Shown here piece by piece: positions 17,345 through 24,974 of a DNA stretch of 64,000 nt. The stretch covers positions 1 to 64,000 of the forward strand of contig JACPNQ010000004.1 of assembly GCA_016185425.1 (NCBI GenBank), read 5' to 3'. Source of the stretch: Acidobacteriota bacterium (GTDB lineage: Bacteria; Acidobacteriota; Terriglobia; Bryobacterales; Bryobacteraceae). The notes under the pieces were generated by a model, which was not told the DNA's origin, made no database searches, and saw only the letters and a list, made by a program, of their open reading frames with translations. Made by a program: the position numbers and the translations under genes. Position 1 is the stretch's first letter. Every line of letters starts with the position of its first letter.

Positions 17345-18396
17345 TGAGGAGTTACGCCGCGGCACGGACCATGGAGGGGCTGTTGATCCCGATGGGCGCT
17401 CTGACGGCCGGTGTAATCGTGTTCGGCCTCTTCTGCGCGGTCCTCGGCTCCAATCCGTTCGGCGTGTTTTATTCCATCTATCGCGCCGCGTTCTCCGACT
17501 GGTACTCCTGGCAGAATACCTTGACCCGCGCGGCTCCGCTGCTGCTTTGCGCATTATGCACGGCACTGCCCGCACGCGCCGGACTCATCATTATCGGGAA
17601 CGAAGGAGCGATGGTAATCGGTGCGGTTGGCGCCGTCTCGGCGGGGCTGCTCGCGCCGGACGCTTCGCATGTGCCCTCTCTGCTGCTGATGGCCGGGGCG
17701 GGCATGATCTGCGGTGGATTGTGGATTTGCATCGCCGCCGCGCTCCATTATTACCGGGGTGTCAATTCGGTCATCAGCAGCCTGCTGCTCAACTACATTG
17801 CCATCGCGCTGCTGAATCATTTGATCGAAGGGCCGATGCGCGATCCGTCGAGTCTGAACAATCCCGGCACTCGACCGATCGCGGACGTACAGCATCTGGG
17901 GCTGATACCGGGCAGCCGCATTCACGACGGGCTTCTGTTCGGCGTCCTCGCGTGCCTTTTCGCGTGGTTCCTACTCTCACGAACAACCTTCGGTTTCGCT
18001 GCCAAGGTCGCCGGCGGCAATGTGCGGGCGGCACAATTGGGAGGCCTGGGAATTGGACGCATTCTATTGATCCTCAGCTTTCTCGGCGGCGCCTGCGCGG
18101 GCCTCGCCGGGATGGTCGAAGTGGCCGCGGTGCAAGGACGCGCCAACGCTTCGGTGAACGCCGGGTATGGTTATGTCGGCATTCTCGTGGCATTCCTGGC
18201 GCGCCAGAATCCGGCGGGAGTGGTGATCATCTCGCTGCTGCTCGGCGGAATGATGGCGAGCGGCGGGATGCTGCAGCGCGCCCACAACCTGCCCGACGCA
18301 GCAGTGCTCGTTCTACAGGGCATCCTCTTCCTATTTATTTTATGGAGCGAGACGCTGTACGGCCGATGGGCGGAGAGGAGTCTCCGTGCAGGCTGA
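17344..18396 (+). CDS. BMP-type ABC importer permease 1
   Basis: 350 residues with 8-10 predicted membrane helices (LIPMGALTAGVIVFGLFCAVLG; RILLILSFLGGACAGLAGMVEVAAVQG; GYGYVGILVAFLARQNPAGVVIISLLLGG). The EAA-like loop AAKVAGGNVRAAQLGGLGIGRI and the family's NSVISSLLLNYIAIALLNHL are those of the branched/simple-sugar and nucleoside class (BPD_transp_2, YufP-like). Start ATG overlaps the preceding stop as TAATG. Forms a heterodimeric inner-membrane channel with the next gene. Confidence 0.92.
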   Translation: MRSYAAARTMEGLLIPMGALTAGVIVFGLFCAVLGSNPFGVFYSIYRAAFSDWYSWQNTLTRAAPLLLCALCTALPARAGLIIIGNEGAMVIGAVGAVSAGLLAPDASHVPSLLLMAGAGMICGGLWICIAAALHYYRGVNSVISSLLLNYIAIALLNHLIEGPMRDPSSLNNPGTRPIADVQHLGLIPGSRIHDGLLFGVLACLFAWFLLSRTTFGFAAKVAGGNVRAAQLGGLGIGRILLILSFLGGACAGLAGMVEVAAVQGRANASVNAGYGYVGILVAFLARQNPAGVVIISLLLGGMMASGGMLQRAHNLPDAAVLVLQGILFLFILWSETLYGRWAERSLRAG

Positions 18397-19315
18397 TGTG
18401 GCCATGGAAGAGTGGGGCGTGGTGCTCGGCGTGGCGGCGGGAGCGGTGCGCGGCAGTATTCCATATCTATTTGTGAGCCTCGGCGAGTGCCTTACGGAAA
18501 AGAGCGGCAAGATCAATCTGGGAATGGAAGGCGTGCTGCTGATGGGCGCCATGACGGCGTTCGCCGTATCGGACCAGTCGGGATCTCCGTGGCTCGGACT
18601 GCTGGCGGCCGCCATTGTGGGCGCGATGTTGGGCGCTGTTCATGCGGGCCTGACGCGGTTCCCCAAAGTAAACGACGTCGCCGCCGGGATCGCCATGATT
18701 CTCTTTGGAAGCGGCCTTGCGTTTTTCTTCGGCAAGCAGTTTGTGGCGCCCATGGCGCCGCAACTCCCATTGATCGATCTGGGCTCCTGGAGTGCGTCGC
18801 CGGCCATTCACTCCGCCCTGCGCATCAGCCCGCTGTTTTTCTGCGGCATCGCATTAGGGTTCGCGCTTCATTTCGTTTTTCAGCGGACCCGGTGGGGGTT
18901 GCGTGTGCGCGCCGCCGGTGACGATCCCCTGGCGGCGCGTTCCATCGGAATTCCCGTGGACAGAATCCGAATGACGGCAACTGTGGCGGGCGCGGGTCTG
19001 GCCGCGGTCGGGGGCGCGCACATGACGCTTTACTTTCCCGGCATCTGGTCCGAAGGAATATCGGGCGGACAGGGATTGATGGCGGTCGCGCTGGTCATCT
19101 TCGCGCGTTGGAATCCGCTGCGATGCGTGGCGGCAGCGCTCCTGTTTGGAGGAGCGCAGGCGCTTGGCCCTTCGCTGCAGGCGGCCGGCCAGGCGGGTTA
19201 CTACCATCTGTTCAATGCGTCGCCTTATGTGCTCACCCTGGCGCTCATGGCGCTCACTTGCTCCCGCCACGGCGGCGTGTCCGGCGCACCCGGCGCGCTG
19301 GGAAGGAACGGATGA
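18386..19315 (+). CDS. BMP-type ABC importer permease 2
   Basis: 309 residues, 7-8 membrane helices, BPD_transp_2/YufQ-like: early FVSLGECLTEKSGKINLGMEGVLLMG, middle FPKVNDVAAGIAMILFGSGLAFFFG, and coupling loop RAAGDDPLAARSIGIPVDRIRMTA. GTG 18386 is preceded by GGAGAGGAG and overlaps the upstream stop by 11 bases; ATG 18404 is an alternative. The ending overlaps the ATPase start (ATGA). Partner of permease 1 in the importer. Confidence 0.92.
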   Translation: MQADVAMEEWGVVLGVAAGAVRGSIPYLFVSLGECLTEKSGKINLGMEGVLLMGAMTAFAVSDQSGSPWLGLLAAAIVGAMLGAVHAGLTRFPKVNDVAAGIAMILFGSGLAFFFGKQFVAPMAPQLPLIDLGSWSASPAIHSALRISPLFFCGIALGFALHFVFQRTRWGLRVRAAGDDPLAARSIGIPVDRIRMTATVAGAGLAAVGGAHMTLYFPGIWSEGISGGQGLMAVALVIFARWNPLRCVAAALLFGGAQALGPSLQAAGQAGYYHLFNASPYVLTLALMALTCSRHGGVSGAPGALGRNG

Positions 19316-20829
19316 GGCCGCCGTCGATCGAAGTGCGAGGCATCCGCAAGCGCTTCGGGGGCGTGCGGGCGCTTGACGGCGTCGACCTGCGCGTGGAGCC
19401 CGGCGAGTTTCATGCCCTGGTGGGTGAAAATGGCGCGGGCAAGAGCACTCTCGCAAAGTGCATGCTGGGGATCAACGCCATCGACGAGGGCAACATGCTC
19501 GTGGATGGCACCCTCTGGAGCGCGGGAGATCCGCGATTGGCACGGCAACATGGCATCGGCATGGTGTTTCAGCACTTCACGCTGATACCGTCGATGACGA
19601 TCGCGGAGAATCTCTCGCTGCCCCGGCCTGGACTTCCCGCAATAATCCGGTGGAAAGAGGAGCGGGAACGGCTTCGCGCGTTCTTCGCCAATGCTCCCTT
19701 CCAGGTGGATCTCGATGCGCGGATATCGGAGTTGTCGGCGGGCCAGAAACAGAAGGTGGAGATCCTGAAGGAACTTTACCTTGGTACGAAATTTCTGATG
19801 CTCGACGAGCCCACTTCCGTGTTGACGCCGGACGAGGCGGAAGAGGTATTGATCCGGTTGCGGGCGATGGTCAACCGGGGCGATCTGAGCGTCCTGCTGA
19901 TCACGCACAAATTTCGCGAAGTGATGAAATATGCCGATCGCGTCACGGTGCTGCGCAAGGGGCGGACTGCCGGGGCACGCAGCGTCAGCGCGACCTGTCC
20001 GGAGGAACTCGCCGGGATGATGATGGGCGAGACCCGCACCATTGAGGTCGTGGAGCGCGACGCGAAAGTGGGCGGGCCGGTCGTGTTCGCCGTCGCCGGT
20101 CTTCGTACGCGCGGCGACAAGGGCGTCGACGTGTTGCATGATCTGTCGCTCGAAGTGCGGGCGGGCGAGATACTTGGCGTTGCGGGCATTTCGGGCAATG
20201 GCCAGCGCGAACTGGTGGAGGTGATCGCCGGGCAGCGCCCCTATCATCAGGGCCGTATCAGCGTGAACGGAGAACGATACGTTCCCGAGCGGGAGTGCAT
20301 GCAGCGGCTGGGCATCTATGTGTTGCCGGAGGTGCCTCTCCGAAATGCCGCCGTGCCGGGAATGACGGTGGCGGAGAATATTGCGCTGCGCCAGTTTGAC
20401 CGGCCGCCCTTCACGCATAACGGACTGTTGAGTTACGCGGCGATTCGCCGGGCCGGCGCGGAGCTAATCAACCGGTTTTCTGTGTCGCCACCATCGCCGG
20501 ACTTACCGATCGAGACGCTGTCCGGCGGGAATGTGCAGCGGGCGATTCTCGCGCGCGAACTCGGCGGACAGGAGATCCGGGTTCTGGTGGCAGCCAATCC
20601 GTGTTTCGGCCTCGATTTTGGCGCCGCCGCCTTCATTCATAACCGCCTTGTGGATGCCCGCAACCGCGGTGCGGCGGTGCTGTTGATTAGTGAAGACCTG
20701 GATGAGCTGCTGGATTTGGCGGATCGCATCGTTGTGATGAGCGCGGGGCGAATCGTCCACGAGAGTATACGCTCACAGGCCGACCAGGTGGAGATCGGAC
20801 GCCACATGGCAGGCCATGCGGCGGGATGA
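19312..20829 (+). CDS. BMP-type ABC importer ATPase (two ABC domains)
   Basis: 505 residues with two nucleotide-binding domains in one chain. The first has Walker A GENGAGKST, signature LSAGQKQKVEILKEL and Walker B FLMLDEPTS. The second has the altered Walker A typical of this class (GISGNGQRE), signature LSGGNVQRAILAREL and VLVAANPCFGLD in place of a standard Walker B, as in nucleoside importers such as YufO/NupA. The ATG at 19312 overlaps the permease stop; the longer upstream frame is a shadow of the permease gene. Last gene of the operon begun by the TonB receptor. Confidence 0.93.
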   Translation: MRPPSIEVRGIRKRFGGVRALDGVDLRVEPGEFHALVGENGAGKSTLAKCMLGINAIDEGNMLVDGTLWSAGDPRLARQHGIGMVFQHFTLIPSMTIAENLSLPRPGLPAIIRWKEERERLRAFFANAPFQVDLDARISELSAGQKQKVEILKELYLGTKFLMLDEPTSVLTPDEAEEVLIRLRAMVNRGDLSVLLITHKFREVMKYADRVTVLRKGRTAGARSVSATCPEELAGMMMGETRTIEVVERDAKVGGPVVFAVAGLRTRGDKGVDVLHDLSLEVRAGEILGVAGISGNGQRELVEVIAGQRPYHQGRISVNGERYVPERECMQRLGIYVLPEVPLRNAAVPGMTVAENIALRQFDRPPFTHNGLLSYAAIRRAGAELINRFSVSPPSPDLPIETLSGGNVQRAILARELGGQEIRVLVAANPCFGLDFGAAAFIHNRLVDARNRGAAVLLISEDLDELLDLADRIVVMSAGRIVHESIRSQADQVEIGRHMAGHAAG

Positions 20830-20858
20830 GAGCCCTTTGCAAGGAATCTTCCCGAAAT

Positions 20859-20884
20859 AATACTGAAGTGTTTACTTGACTATT
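20859..20884. promoter_or_regulatory. Upstream palindrome O1 (putative ArsR operator)
   Basis: Arms AATACTGAAGT and ACTTGACTATT separated by GTTT, an imperfect inverted repeat. It has the same arm-spacer layout as O2 (20898-20925), whose centre is 40 bases away, about four helical turns. It covers the proposed -35 box. Confidence 0.6.
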
Positions 20885-20904
20885 GCAGGTTGCTCAGCAA
20901 TACT
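20876..20904 (+). promoter_or_regulatory. Sigma-70-type promoter of the first SRPBCC-ArsR pair
   Basis: TTGACT (20876-20881), 17-base spacer, AATACT (20899-20904). Transcription would begin near 20911, leaving a ~27-base leader with ribosome site AAAGAGGA before GTG 20938. Both boxes lie inside the palindromes O1 and O2, so a bound regulator would block polymerase. Confidence 0.65.
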
Positions 20905-20925
20905 GAAGTCACGACTTGAGTATTG
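20898..20925. promoter_or_regulatory. Palindrome O2 (putative ArsR operator)
   Basis: A 12-4-12 inverted repeat: CAATACTGAAGT, spacer CACG, ACTTGAGTATTG, with one mismatched pair (outer seven bases perfect). It covers the -10 box and start site of the promoter. The ArsR-type gene at 21427 is the natural candidate to bind it. Confidence 0.7.
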
Positions 20926-20937
20926 AAAGAGGAACAT

Positions 20938-21411
20938 GTGGCTGAACAATCTGTCGTCCATAGCACCTTTGTGATCGAGCGCAGCTTTCCGGTTTCGCCG
21001 GAGCGGGTCTTTGCCGCTTTTGCGGATACGGCGAAGAAGCGCCGCTGGTTTGGAGAAGGTGACCATCACGAAGTGGAGGTATTCGAGATGGACTTTCGGG
21101 AGGGCGGCGCTGAGCGCGCTTCCTACCGGTTTAAGGAGGGCACGCCGTTTGCAGGCGTCGTGATGGCGAGCGAGGGTACGTATTTGGATATTGTGCCGGG
21201 GCAGCGGGTGGTGTCCGCGTCGACGATGTCGTTTGGCGGGAAGAGGATTTCGGCAGCGCTTGTTACAGTGGAGCTCTTACAGACCGACAAAGGGACCGAT
21301 TTGATTTGTACCCATCAGGGATCGTTTTTTGAAGGCGCCGACGGACCGGAGAGGCGGGAAGCCGGCTGGCGGAAGTTGTTTGAGCGGCTGGCGGCTGCGT
21401 TGGGGCAATGA
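20938..21411 (+). CDS. SRPBCC (AHSA1-like) domain protein, module 1
   Basis: 157 residues forming one START/Bet v1-like helix-grip domain: STFVIERSFPVSPERVFAAFAD at the start, KRRWF, GGAERASYRFKEG in the middle and GWRKLFERLAAAL as the final helix. AHSA1-like proteins bind hydrophobic ligands; no enzymatic role is known. GTG 20938 follows AAAGAGGA at a good distance; an in-frame TTG at 20923 lies inside the operator and is unlikely. Co-transcribed with the ArsR gene downstream. Confidence 0.9.
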   Translation: MAEQSVVHSTFVIERSFPVSPERVFAAFADTAKKRRWFGEGDHHEVEVFEMDFREGGAERASYRFKEGTPFAGVVMASEGTYLDIVPGQRVVSASTMSFGGKRISAALVTVELLQTDKGTDLICTHQGSFFEGADGPERREAGWRKLFERLAAALGQ

Positions 21412-21426
21412 TTGCAAGCGGTGCCG

Positions 21427-21753
21427 ATGCCGGAAACAAGAGTATCGATTGACCGTGTCTTCCACGCGCTCGGCGATCCAACGCGCCGGGCGATCATGGA
21501 GCGACTGAGCGAGGGACCGCTCTCTGTGACACGGCTCGCCGAGCCTCTGCGGATTACAGTGACCGCGGTGGCGCAGCATTTGCAAGTGCTCGAGGAGAGC
21601 GGGCTGGTACATACGGAGAAGATCGGGCGAGTGCGAACCTGCCGGATTGAGACGGCGGGGTTGTCGGTGATCGAGAAGTGGATCGGCGATCGGCGGACGG
21701 TTTGGGAGAAGCGGTTTGACAAACTGGGGGAGTTGTTGGCGGAGGAGGAGTGA
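21427..21753 (+). CDS. ArsR-family repressor, module 1
   Basis: 108 residues, a winged helix: RVFHALGDPTRRAIMERLSEGPLSVTRLAEPL, then recognition helix region ITVTAVAQHLQVLEESGLVHTEKIGRVRTC. There are no Cys or His clusters for metal binding in the usual positions, so it belongs to the non-metal ArsR branch that pairs with SRPBCC proteins. ATG 21427 is chosen; GTG 21421 and TTG 21412 are in frame. Likely autoregulates through O1/O2. Confidence 0.92.
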   Translation: MPETRVSIDRVFHALGDPTRRAIMERLSEGPLSVTRLAEPLRITVTAVAQHLQVLEESGLVHTEKIGRVRTCRIETAGLSVIEKWIGDRRTVWEKRFDKLGELLAEEE

Positions 21754-21846
21754 GGATGAGCCAGGCTCTAGAGCCGGCCGGGCGCCGGACACGGGATTAC
21801 TGGCGGTAAAACCGCGGTGGACGTTTCGCAAACAGCAACTATTTCG

Positions 21847-21875
21847 TTGCCTATTCGGCCGTGCTCCGCTATCAT
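21847..21875 (+). promoter_or_regulatory. Sigma-70-type promoter of the second SRPBCC-ArsR pair
   Basis: TTGCCT (21847-21852), 17-base spacer, TATCAT (21870-21875). Start of transcription would be near 21882, only about 10 bases before ATG 21892. The -10 box is the left end of the palindrome at 21871-21896. Confidence 0.6.
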
Positions 21876-21896
21876 GCAACTTGGAGGTTGCATGAT
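21871..21896. promoter_or_regulatory. Perfect palindrome over -10, ribosome site and start codon
   Basis: Arms ATCATGCAAC and GTTGCATGAT are perfectly complementary over 10 bases with the 6-base centre TTGGAG. The centre and right arm contain the ribosome site (GGAGG) and the ATG of the SRPBCC gene. It differs in sequence from O1/O2, so the second ArsR probably has its own specificity. Confidence 0.7.
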
Positions 21897-22356
21897 GACG
21901 GTCTTGGATATGAGCCGTATCGACCGGGAGATTACGATCAAAGCGGCGCCGGAGAAGGTCTGGCGGGCGCTGACGGATCCGGCCCAGCTTTCGGCATGGT
22001 TTCAGGTGTCAATCGAAGGCACGATCGCCGCCGGCGGCGAGGCATGGATGACAACGGCGCATCCGGATTACAAGGGGATGCGCTTCCGGGTGCGGTTCGT
22101 GGAGCTATCGCCGTTCGACCGGTTTGTCTGGCAGTGGCATCCGGGGGCGGTCGACCCGGAGGTCGATTACTCCAAAGAGCCGATGACAACGGTCACGTTC
22201 ACGCTGCAACCGGTGGCGGATGGAACGCTGCTGCGAGTGGCGGAGACGGGCTTTGACGAGATCTCGTTGGCCAGGCGGGCGAAGGTTCACACCGACAATA
22301 CGCAGGGTTGGACGGAAGTACTGGTGTGGCTGCAGAAGTATGTCGAAGCGGCTTGA
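21892..22356 (+). CDS. SRPBCC (AHSA1-like) domain protein, module 2
   Basis: 154 residues, one helix-grip domain: IDREITIKAAPEKVWRALTDPAQLSAWF, MTTAHPDYKGMRFRVRF, FDRFVWQWHPG, TTVTFTLQPVADGTLLRVAETGF and the closing helix QGWTEVLVWLQKYVEA. ATG 21892 follows GGAGG within the palindrome. Ends 17 bases inside the following ArsR gene, so translation is coupled. Confidence 0.92.
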   Translation: MMTVLDMSRIDREITIKAAPEKVWRALTDPAQLSAWFQVSIEGTIAAGGEAWMTTAHPDYKGMRFRVRFVELSPFDRFVWQWHPGAVDPEVDYSKEPMTTVTFTLQPVADGTLLRVAETGFDEISLARRAKVHTDNTQGWTEVLVWLQKYVEAA

Positions 22357-22681
22357 AAAACAGTTGGCGAGCGCTGCGATGCTGTTCGCGGCGCTCGGAG
22401 ACGATACGCGACTGATGCTATTGACGCGGCTCTCGCAGGATGGTCCGGCTTCCATCACGGTGCTCGCCGACCGTTTCCGGTTGACGCGGCAGGGAGTGAC
22501 GAAACACCTGCAAGTTCTGGAGGCCGCGGGTGTTATTGCCGGCGAACGGGTAGGGCGGGAGCACATATGGAGTCTCAACCCCGGGCGTTTGGCGCTGGCG
22601 CGGCAGCACTTGGAAACGATCACGCGCGGGTGGGACGGAGCTTTGGCCCGATTGCAGGCGTTTTGCGAGGAGGAGGGTTGA
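22340..22681 (+). CDS. ArsR-family repressor, module 2
   Basis: 113 residues: MLFAALGDDTRLMLLTRLSQDGPASITVLADRFRLTRQGVTKHLQVLEAAGVI, written here as the helix-turn-helix 'ITVLADRF..TRQGVTKHLQVLEAAGVI', then a wing GERVGREHIWSL. It is a paralogue of the module-1 repressor but with a different recognition helix (TRQGVTKHL versus TVTAVAQHL). It overlaps the SRPBCC gene by 17 bases. Confidence 0.92.
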   Translation: MSKRLEKQLASAAMLFAALGDDTRLMLLTRLSQDGPASITVLADRFRLTRQGVTKHLQVLEAAGVIAGERVGREHIWSLNPGRLALARQHLETITRGWDGALARLQAFCEEEG

Positions 22682-22698
22682 TTTCGTAACCTGCGAAC

Positions 22699-24486
22699 AT
22701 GCCTTCGTCGGCGGCACTGAAGCGCGTACTGGTTCTCGGCGACGATACCCAGAGCTTTCTGGCTTCGGTCCGTTCACTCGGGCGGGCGGGATTGACGGTA
22801 GAGGTATCGATGGCGCGGCCGGGGACTCCGGCTTCCGCATCGCGATATATTTCGGCGCTCCACGCGCTGCCGCCGCTGCATCGTCCGGAAGAGTGGTTCG
22901 ATGCGTTGAACCGGTTGATGGCCGAGCGGGACTTCGCATTCGTCTTGCCGTGCTACGACACCCATGCGGCGATTCTGCACGCGGGGCGCGGTGAGTTGCT
23001 CAATGCGGAGCGATACGCGCTGCTGGCACCGGAGGCGTATGCAGTGGCCGCGTTTCAGGCACATACGCACCGATTAGCGACCCGCCTTGGGATTCCGGCG
23101 CCACCGCAGGTGCATGCGTACCGGGAGACGGATGTCGACGCGGCCATCGAGGAGTTCGGTTTTCCGCTGGTCTTGCGGCCGGTGGAGTCCGTGTCCGCCG
23201 ACGCGCCGGCAAAGCGGATCCATCTGAAGAAGGCCGTGAACGGCGAGGAGTCACTGCGGGCGTTTCATTACATGAATCGCGGCGATGGCGTGCTGCTGCA
23301 GAGGAATTTCGCCGGACACGGCGTGGGCGTCGAGTTTGTCGCGAAGAACGGGCTGATGCTGGCGTTGCTCCAGCATGAGCGGCTTCATGAACCTGTGCAT
23401 GGAGGCGAGAGCAGTTACCGGCGGAGCGTTCCGCTCCGGCTGCCGATGGCGGAAGCGGCGATCGCGATTGCGCGGGAGTTGCATTGGAACGGGCCGGGAA
23501 TGATGGAGTGCAGAGAAGACAGGAAATCGGGCGAGTGGGCGCTGATTGCGCTGACGGGATGCCTATGGGGCTCACTGCCGCTGACGGCGGCGGCGGGGCT
23601 GGATGTACCGCGGCTGGTTTATGAGATCTGGACCGGGCAGTCGCCGAATCCGCCGCAGACATACCGGCACGGGATCTATGCGCGGAACTGGCAATCGGAT
23701 GTTGCCTGGTTCCGGCAGAATTTCGAGGCGGACGGGAATGACTCTACACTGCTTCGAATTTCCGCGGGGGAATTGTTGCGAGAAACAGTGAATTTGCTGA
23801 GCGGGCGGGAGCGCAGCGATACGTTCGCGCTGGACGATCCGCAACCGGCGCTGGAGGAGGCGCGCTCGCTGGCGTCGTCGGTAGTGCGTCCACTCTGGAT
23901 GTATTCGATCACGGGGAGAGAGCGGCTGAAGCGGAAGGCGGAAGAGGCGGTGCTCGATGCGAGCGCGGTGTTGTTTGTTTGTCTGGGCAACATTTGCCGG
24001 AGCCCGTTCGCGGAGCTGGCGCTGCGCAAGTATGCCGGGGATTCGATCCGGGTGAGTTCGGCAGGGATGATTACAGAGGCGGGGCGGTTGAGCCCGGCGG
24101 CGGCGCTCCGGGCGGCGGAAGACTTCGAGATCGACCTGGCGGAGCACCATTCGCGCATCGTAGACGCGAGCCGTACGACTGACATTGAGGCGATCTTCGT
24201 GTTCGACCGGTGGCACGAGGCGATGTTGCTGGAATCTGTTCCGGAGGCGCGGAGGAAGGTACATTTCCTGGGAGCGCTGGATGTGGACGGGCCGCTTGAG
24301 ATTATTGATCCGTTTGGACAGAGTGAGGCAGTGTACCGGAGTGTGTATCAAACGATTGACCGGCTGGCGGCCCGGATGGCGGAACTGCGTTTGTCAGAGA
24401 TCCGGCCGGCCGGGCCCGAGATGGACGACAGCGTATTCGTCGAGGCAGGAGACGATTCGCCCGCCCCGGGGCCGCCGGTGCGATGA
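22699..24486 (+). CDS. Fusion of ATP-grasp-like domain and low-molecular-weight protein tyrosine phosphatase
   Basis: 595 residues. Residues ~8-300 look like a carbamoyl-phosphate-synthase/biotin-carboxylase-type ATP-grasp: KRVLVLGDDTQSFLASVRSLGRAG, FGFPLVLRPVES, GVLLQRNFAGHGVGVEFV, LALLQHERLHEPVHGGESS, MMECRED. In this subfamily a metal-binding E-x-N-x-R precedes WGSLPLA; here residues 284-292 read ALTGCLWGS, so Glu, Asn and Arg are replaced by Ala, Thr and Cys. Residues ~420-560 form an LMW phosphatase with P-loop VCLGNICRS (Cys428, Arg434) and general acid Asp537 in DPFG, all intact. The phosphatase is therefore probably active and the ATP-grasp a pseudo-enzyme or ligand sensor. Such pairs are often linked to exopolysaccharide control; inference. 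Confidence 0.8.
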   Translation: MPSSAALKRVLVLGDDTQSFLASVRSLGRAGLTVEVSMARPGTPASASRYISALHALPPLHRPEEWFDALNRLMAERDFAFVLPCYDTHAAILHAGRGELLNAERYALLAPEAYAVAAFQAHTHRLATRLGIPAPPQVHAYRETDVDAAIEEFGFPLVLRPVESVSADAPAKRIHLKKAVNGEESLRAFHYMNRGDGVLLQRNFAGHGVGVEFVAKNGLMLALLQHERLHEPVHGGESSYRRSVPLRLPMAEAAIAIARELHWNGPGMMECREDRKSGEWALIALTGCLWGSLPLTAAAGLDVPRLVYEIWTGQSPNPPQTYRHGIYARNWQSDVAWFRQNFEADGNDSTLLRISAGELLRETVNLLSGRERSDTFALDDPQPALEEARSLASSVVRPLWMYSITGRERLKRKAEEAVLDASAVLFVCLGNICRSPFAELALRKYAGDSIRVSSAGMITEAGRLSPAAALRAAEDFEIDLAEHHSRIVDASRTTDIEAIFVFDRWHEAMLLESVPEARRKVHFLGALDVDGPLEIIDPFGQSEAVYRSVYQTIDRLAARMAELRLSEIRPAGPEMDDSVFVEAGDDSPAPGPPVR

Positions 24487-24571
24487 CAACCTAACGCCGC
24501 GACGCCTCCGCAGCAAGCGCGCGGTCCCGCCATGGGACTATTTGCCGGCGACCCGAGGATTGAAGGCGTTG

Positions 24572-24838
24572 TTAGTGAGCGGCTTTCTTCACTGCATTGC
24601 CGGTGGCCTTGGCGGCGTGTTCGGTCTTCACGGCAGTTTTGACGGCGGCCTTTCCGGTGGTCTCAGCGGTTTTGACGGCAGTCTTCTCCGTTACCTTTGC
24701 GGTCTTCTTTGCCACCTTTTTCGTGGTGTGGGCGGTTGCCTTGGCGGCGTCCTTCGTGGCCTTGACCGCGTCGTCGGCCCAGACGGTAACGGGGGCGCAG
24801 ACTACGAGCGCGGAGGCGAGGAAATGTTTGATGGTCAT
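24572..24838 (-). CDS. Small secreted Lys/Ala/Thr-rich repeat protein
   Basis: 88 residues. A signal peptide (IKHFLASALVVCAPVTVWA) is followed by a low-complexity chain of K, A, T and V in a loose 4-residue period (e.g. VAKKTAKVTEKTAVKTAETT), probably a basic amphipathic helix like LEA or histone H1 tails. A good ribosome site (AGGAGA) precedes ATG 24838, which supports it as a gene despite the biased composition. Exported; the charge suggests binding of anionic polymers or the cell envelope, but this is a guess. Confidence 0.75.
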   Translation of the reverse strand: MTIKHFLASALVVCAPVTVWADDAVKATKDAAKATAHTTKKVAKKTAKVTEKTAVKTAETTGKAAVKTAVKTEHAAKATGNAVKKAAH

Positions 24839-24859
24839 GGTTGGTCTCCTATTTTCGAG

Positions 24860-24877
24860 GAAGGCCTCATGGCCTTC
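24860..24877 (-). other. Leader hairpin upstream of the Lys/Ala-rich gene
   Basis: GAAGGCC-TCAT-GGCCTTC on the plus strand is a perfect 7-bp inverted repeat with a 4-base loop, 22 bases upstream of ATG 24838 on the minus strand and just before its ribosome site. No T-run follows, so it is not a standard terminator. Confidence 0.4.
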
Positions 24878-24974
24878 TGCTTGTTGAGACGCGGCGGCAG
24901 TGCATGGCGCTTCTCCCGTCGATAGGGGATTTTGGCCGCCAGATGCAGGTAGGTTGAGATGCTACGCTGGGCGA

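Noticed and set aside
19225-20418. 397-codon minus-strand open frame under the ABC ATPase
   Set aside because: Mirror of the ATPase codon usage (His/Arg/Asp rich); the plus strand carries all ABC motifs.
20866-20925. Repeats before the first SRPBCC gene considered as an attachment site
   Set aside because: Their symmetric placement on promoter boxes and the ArsR gene downstream explain them better as operators.
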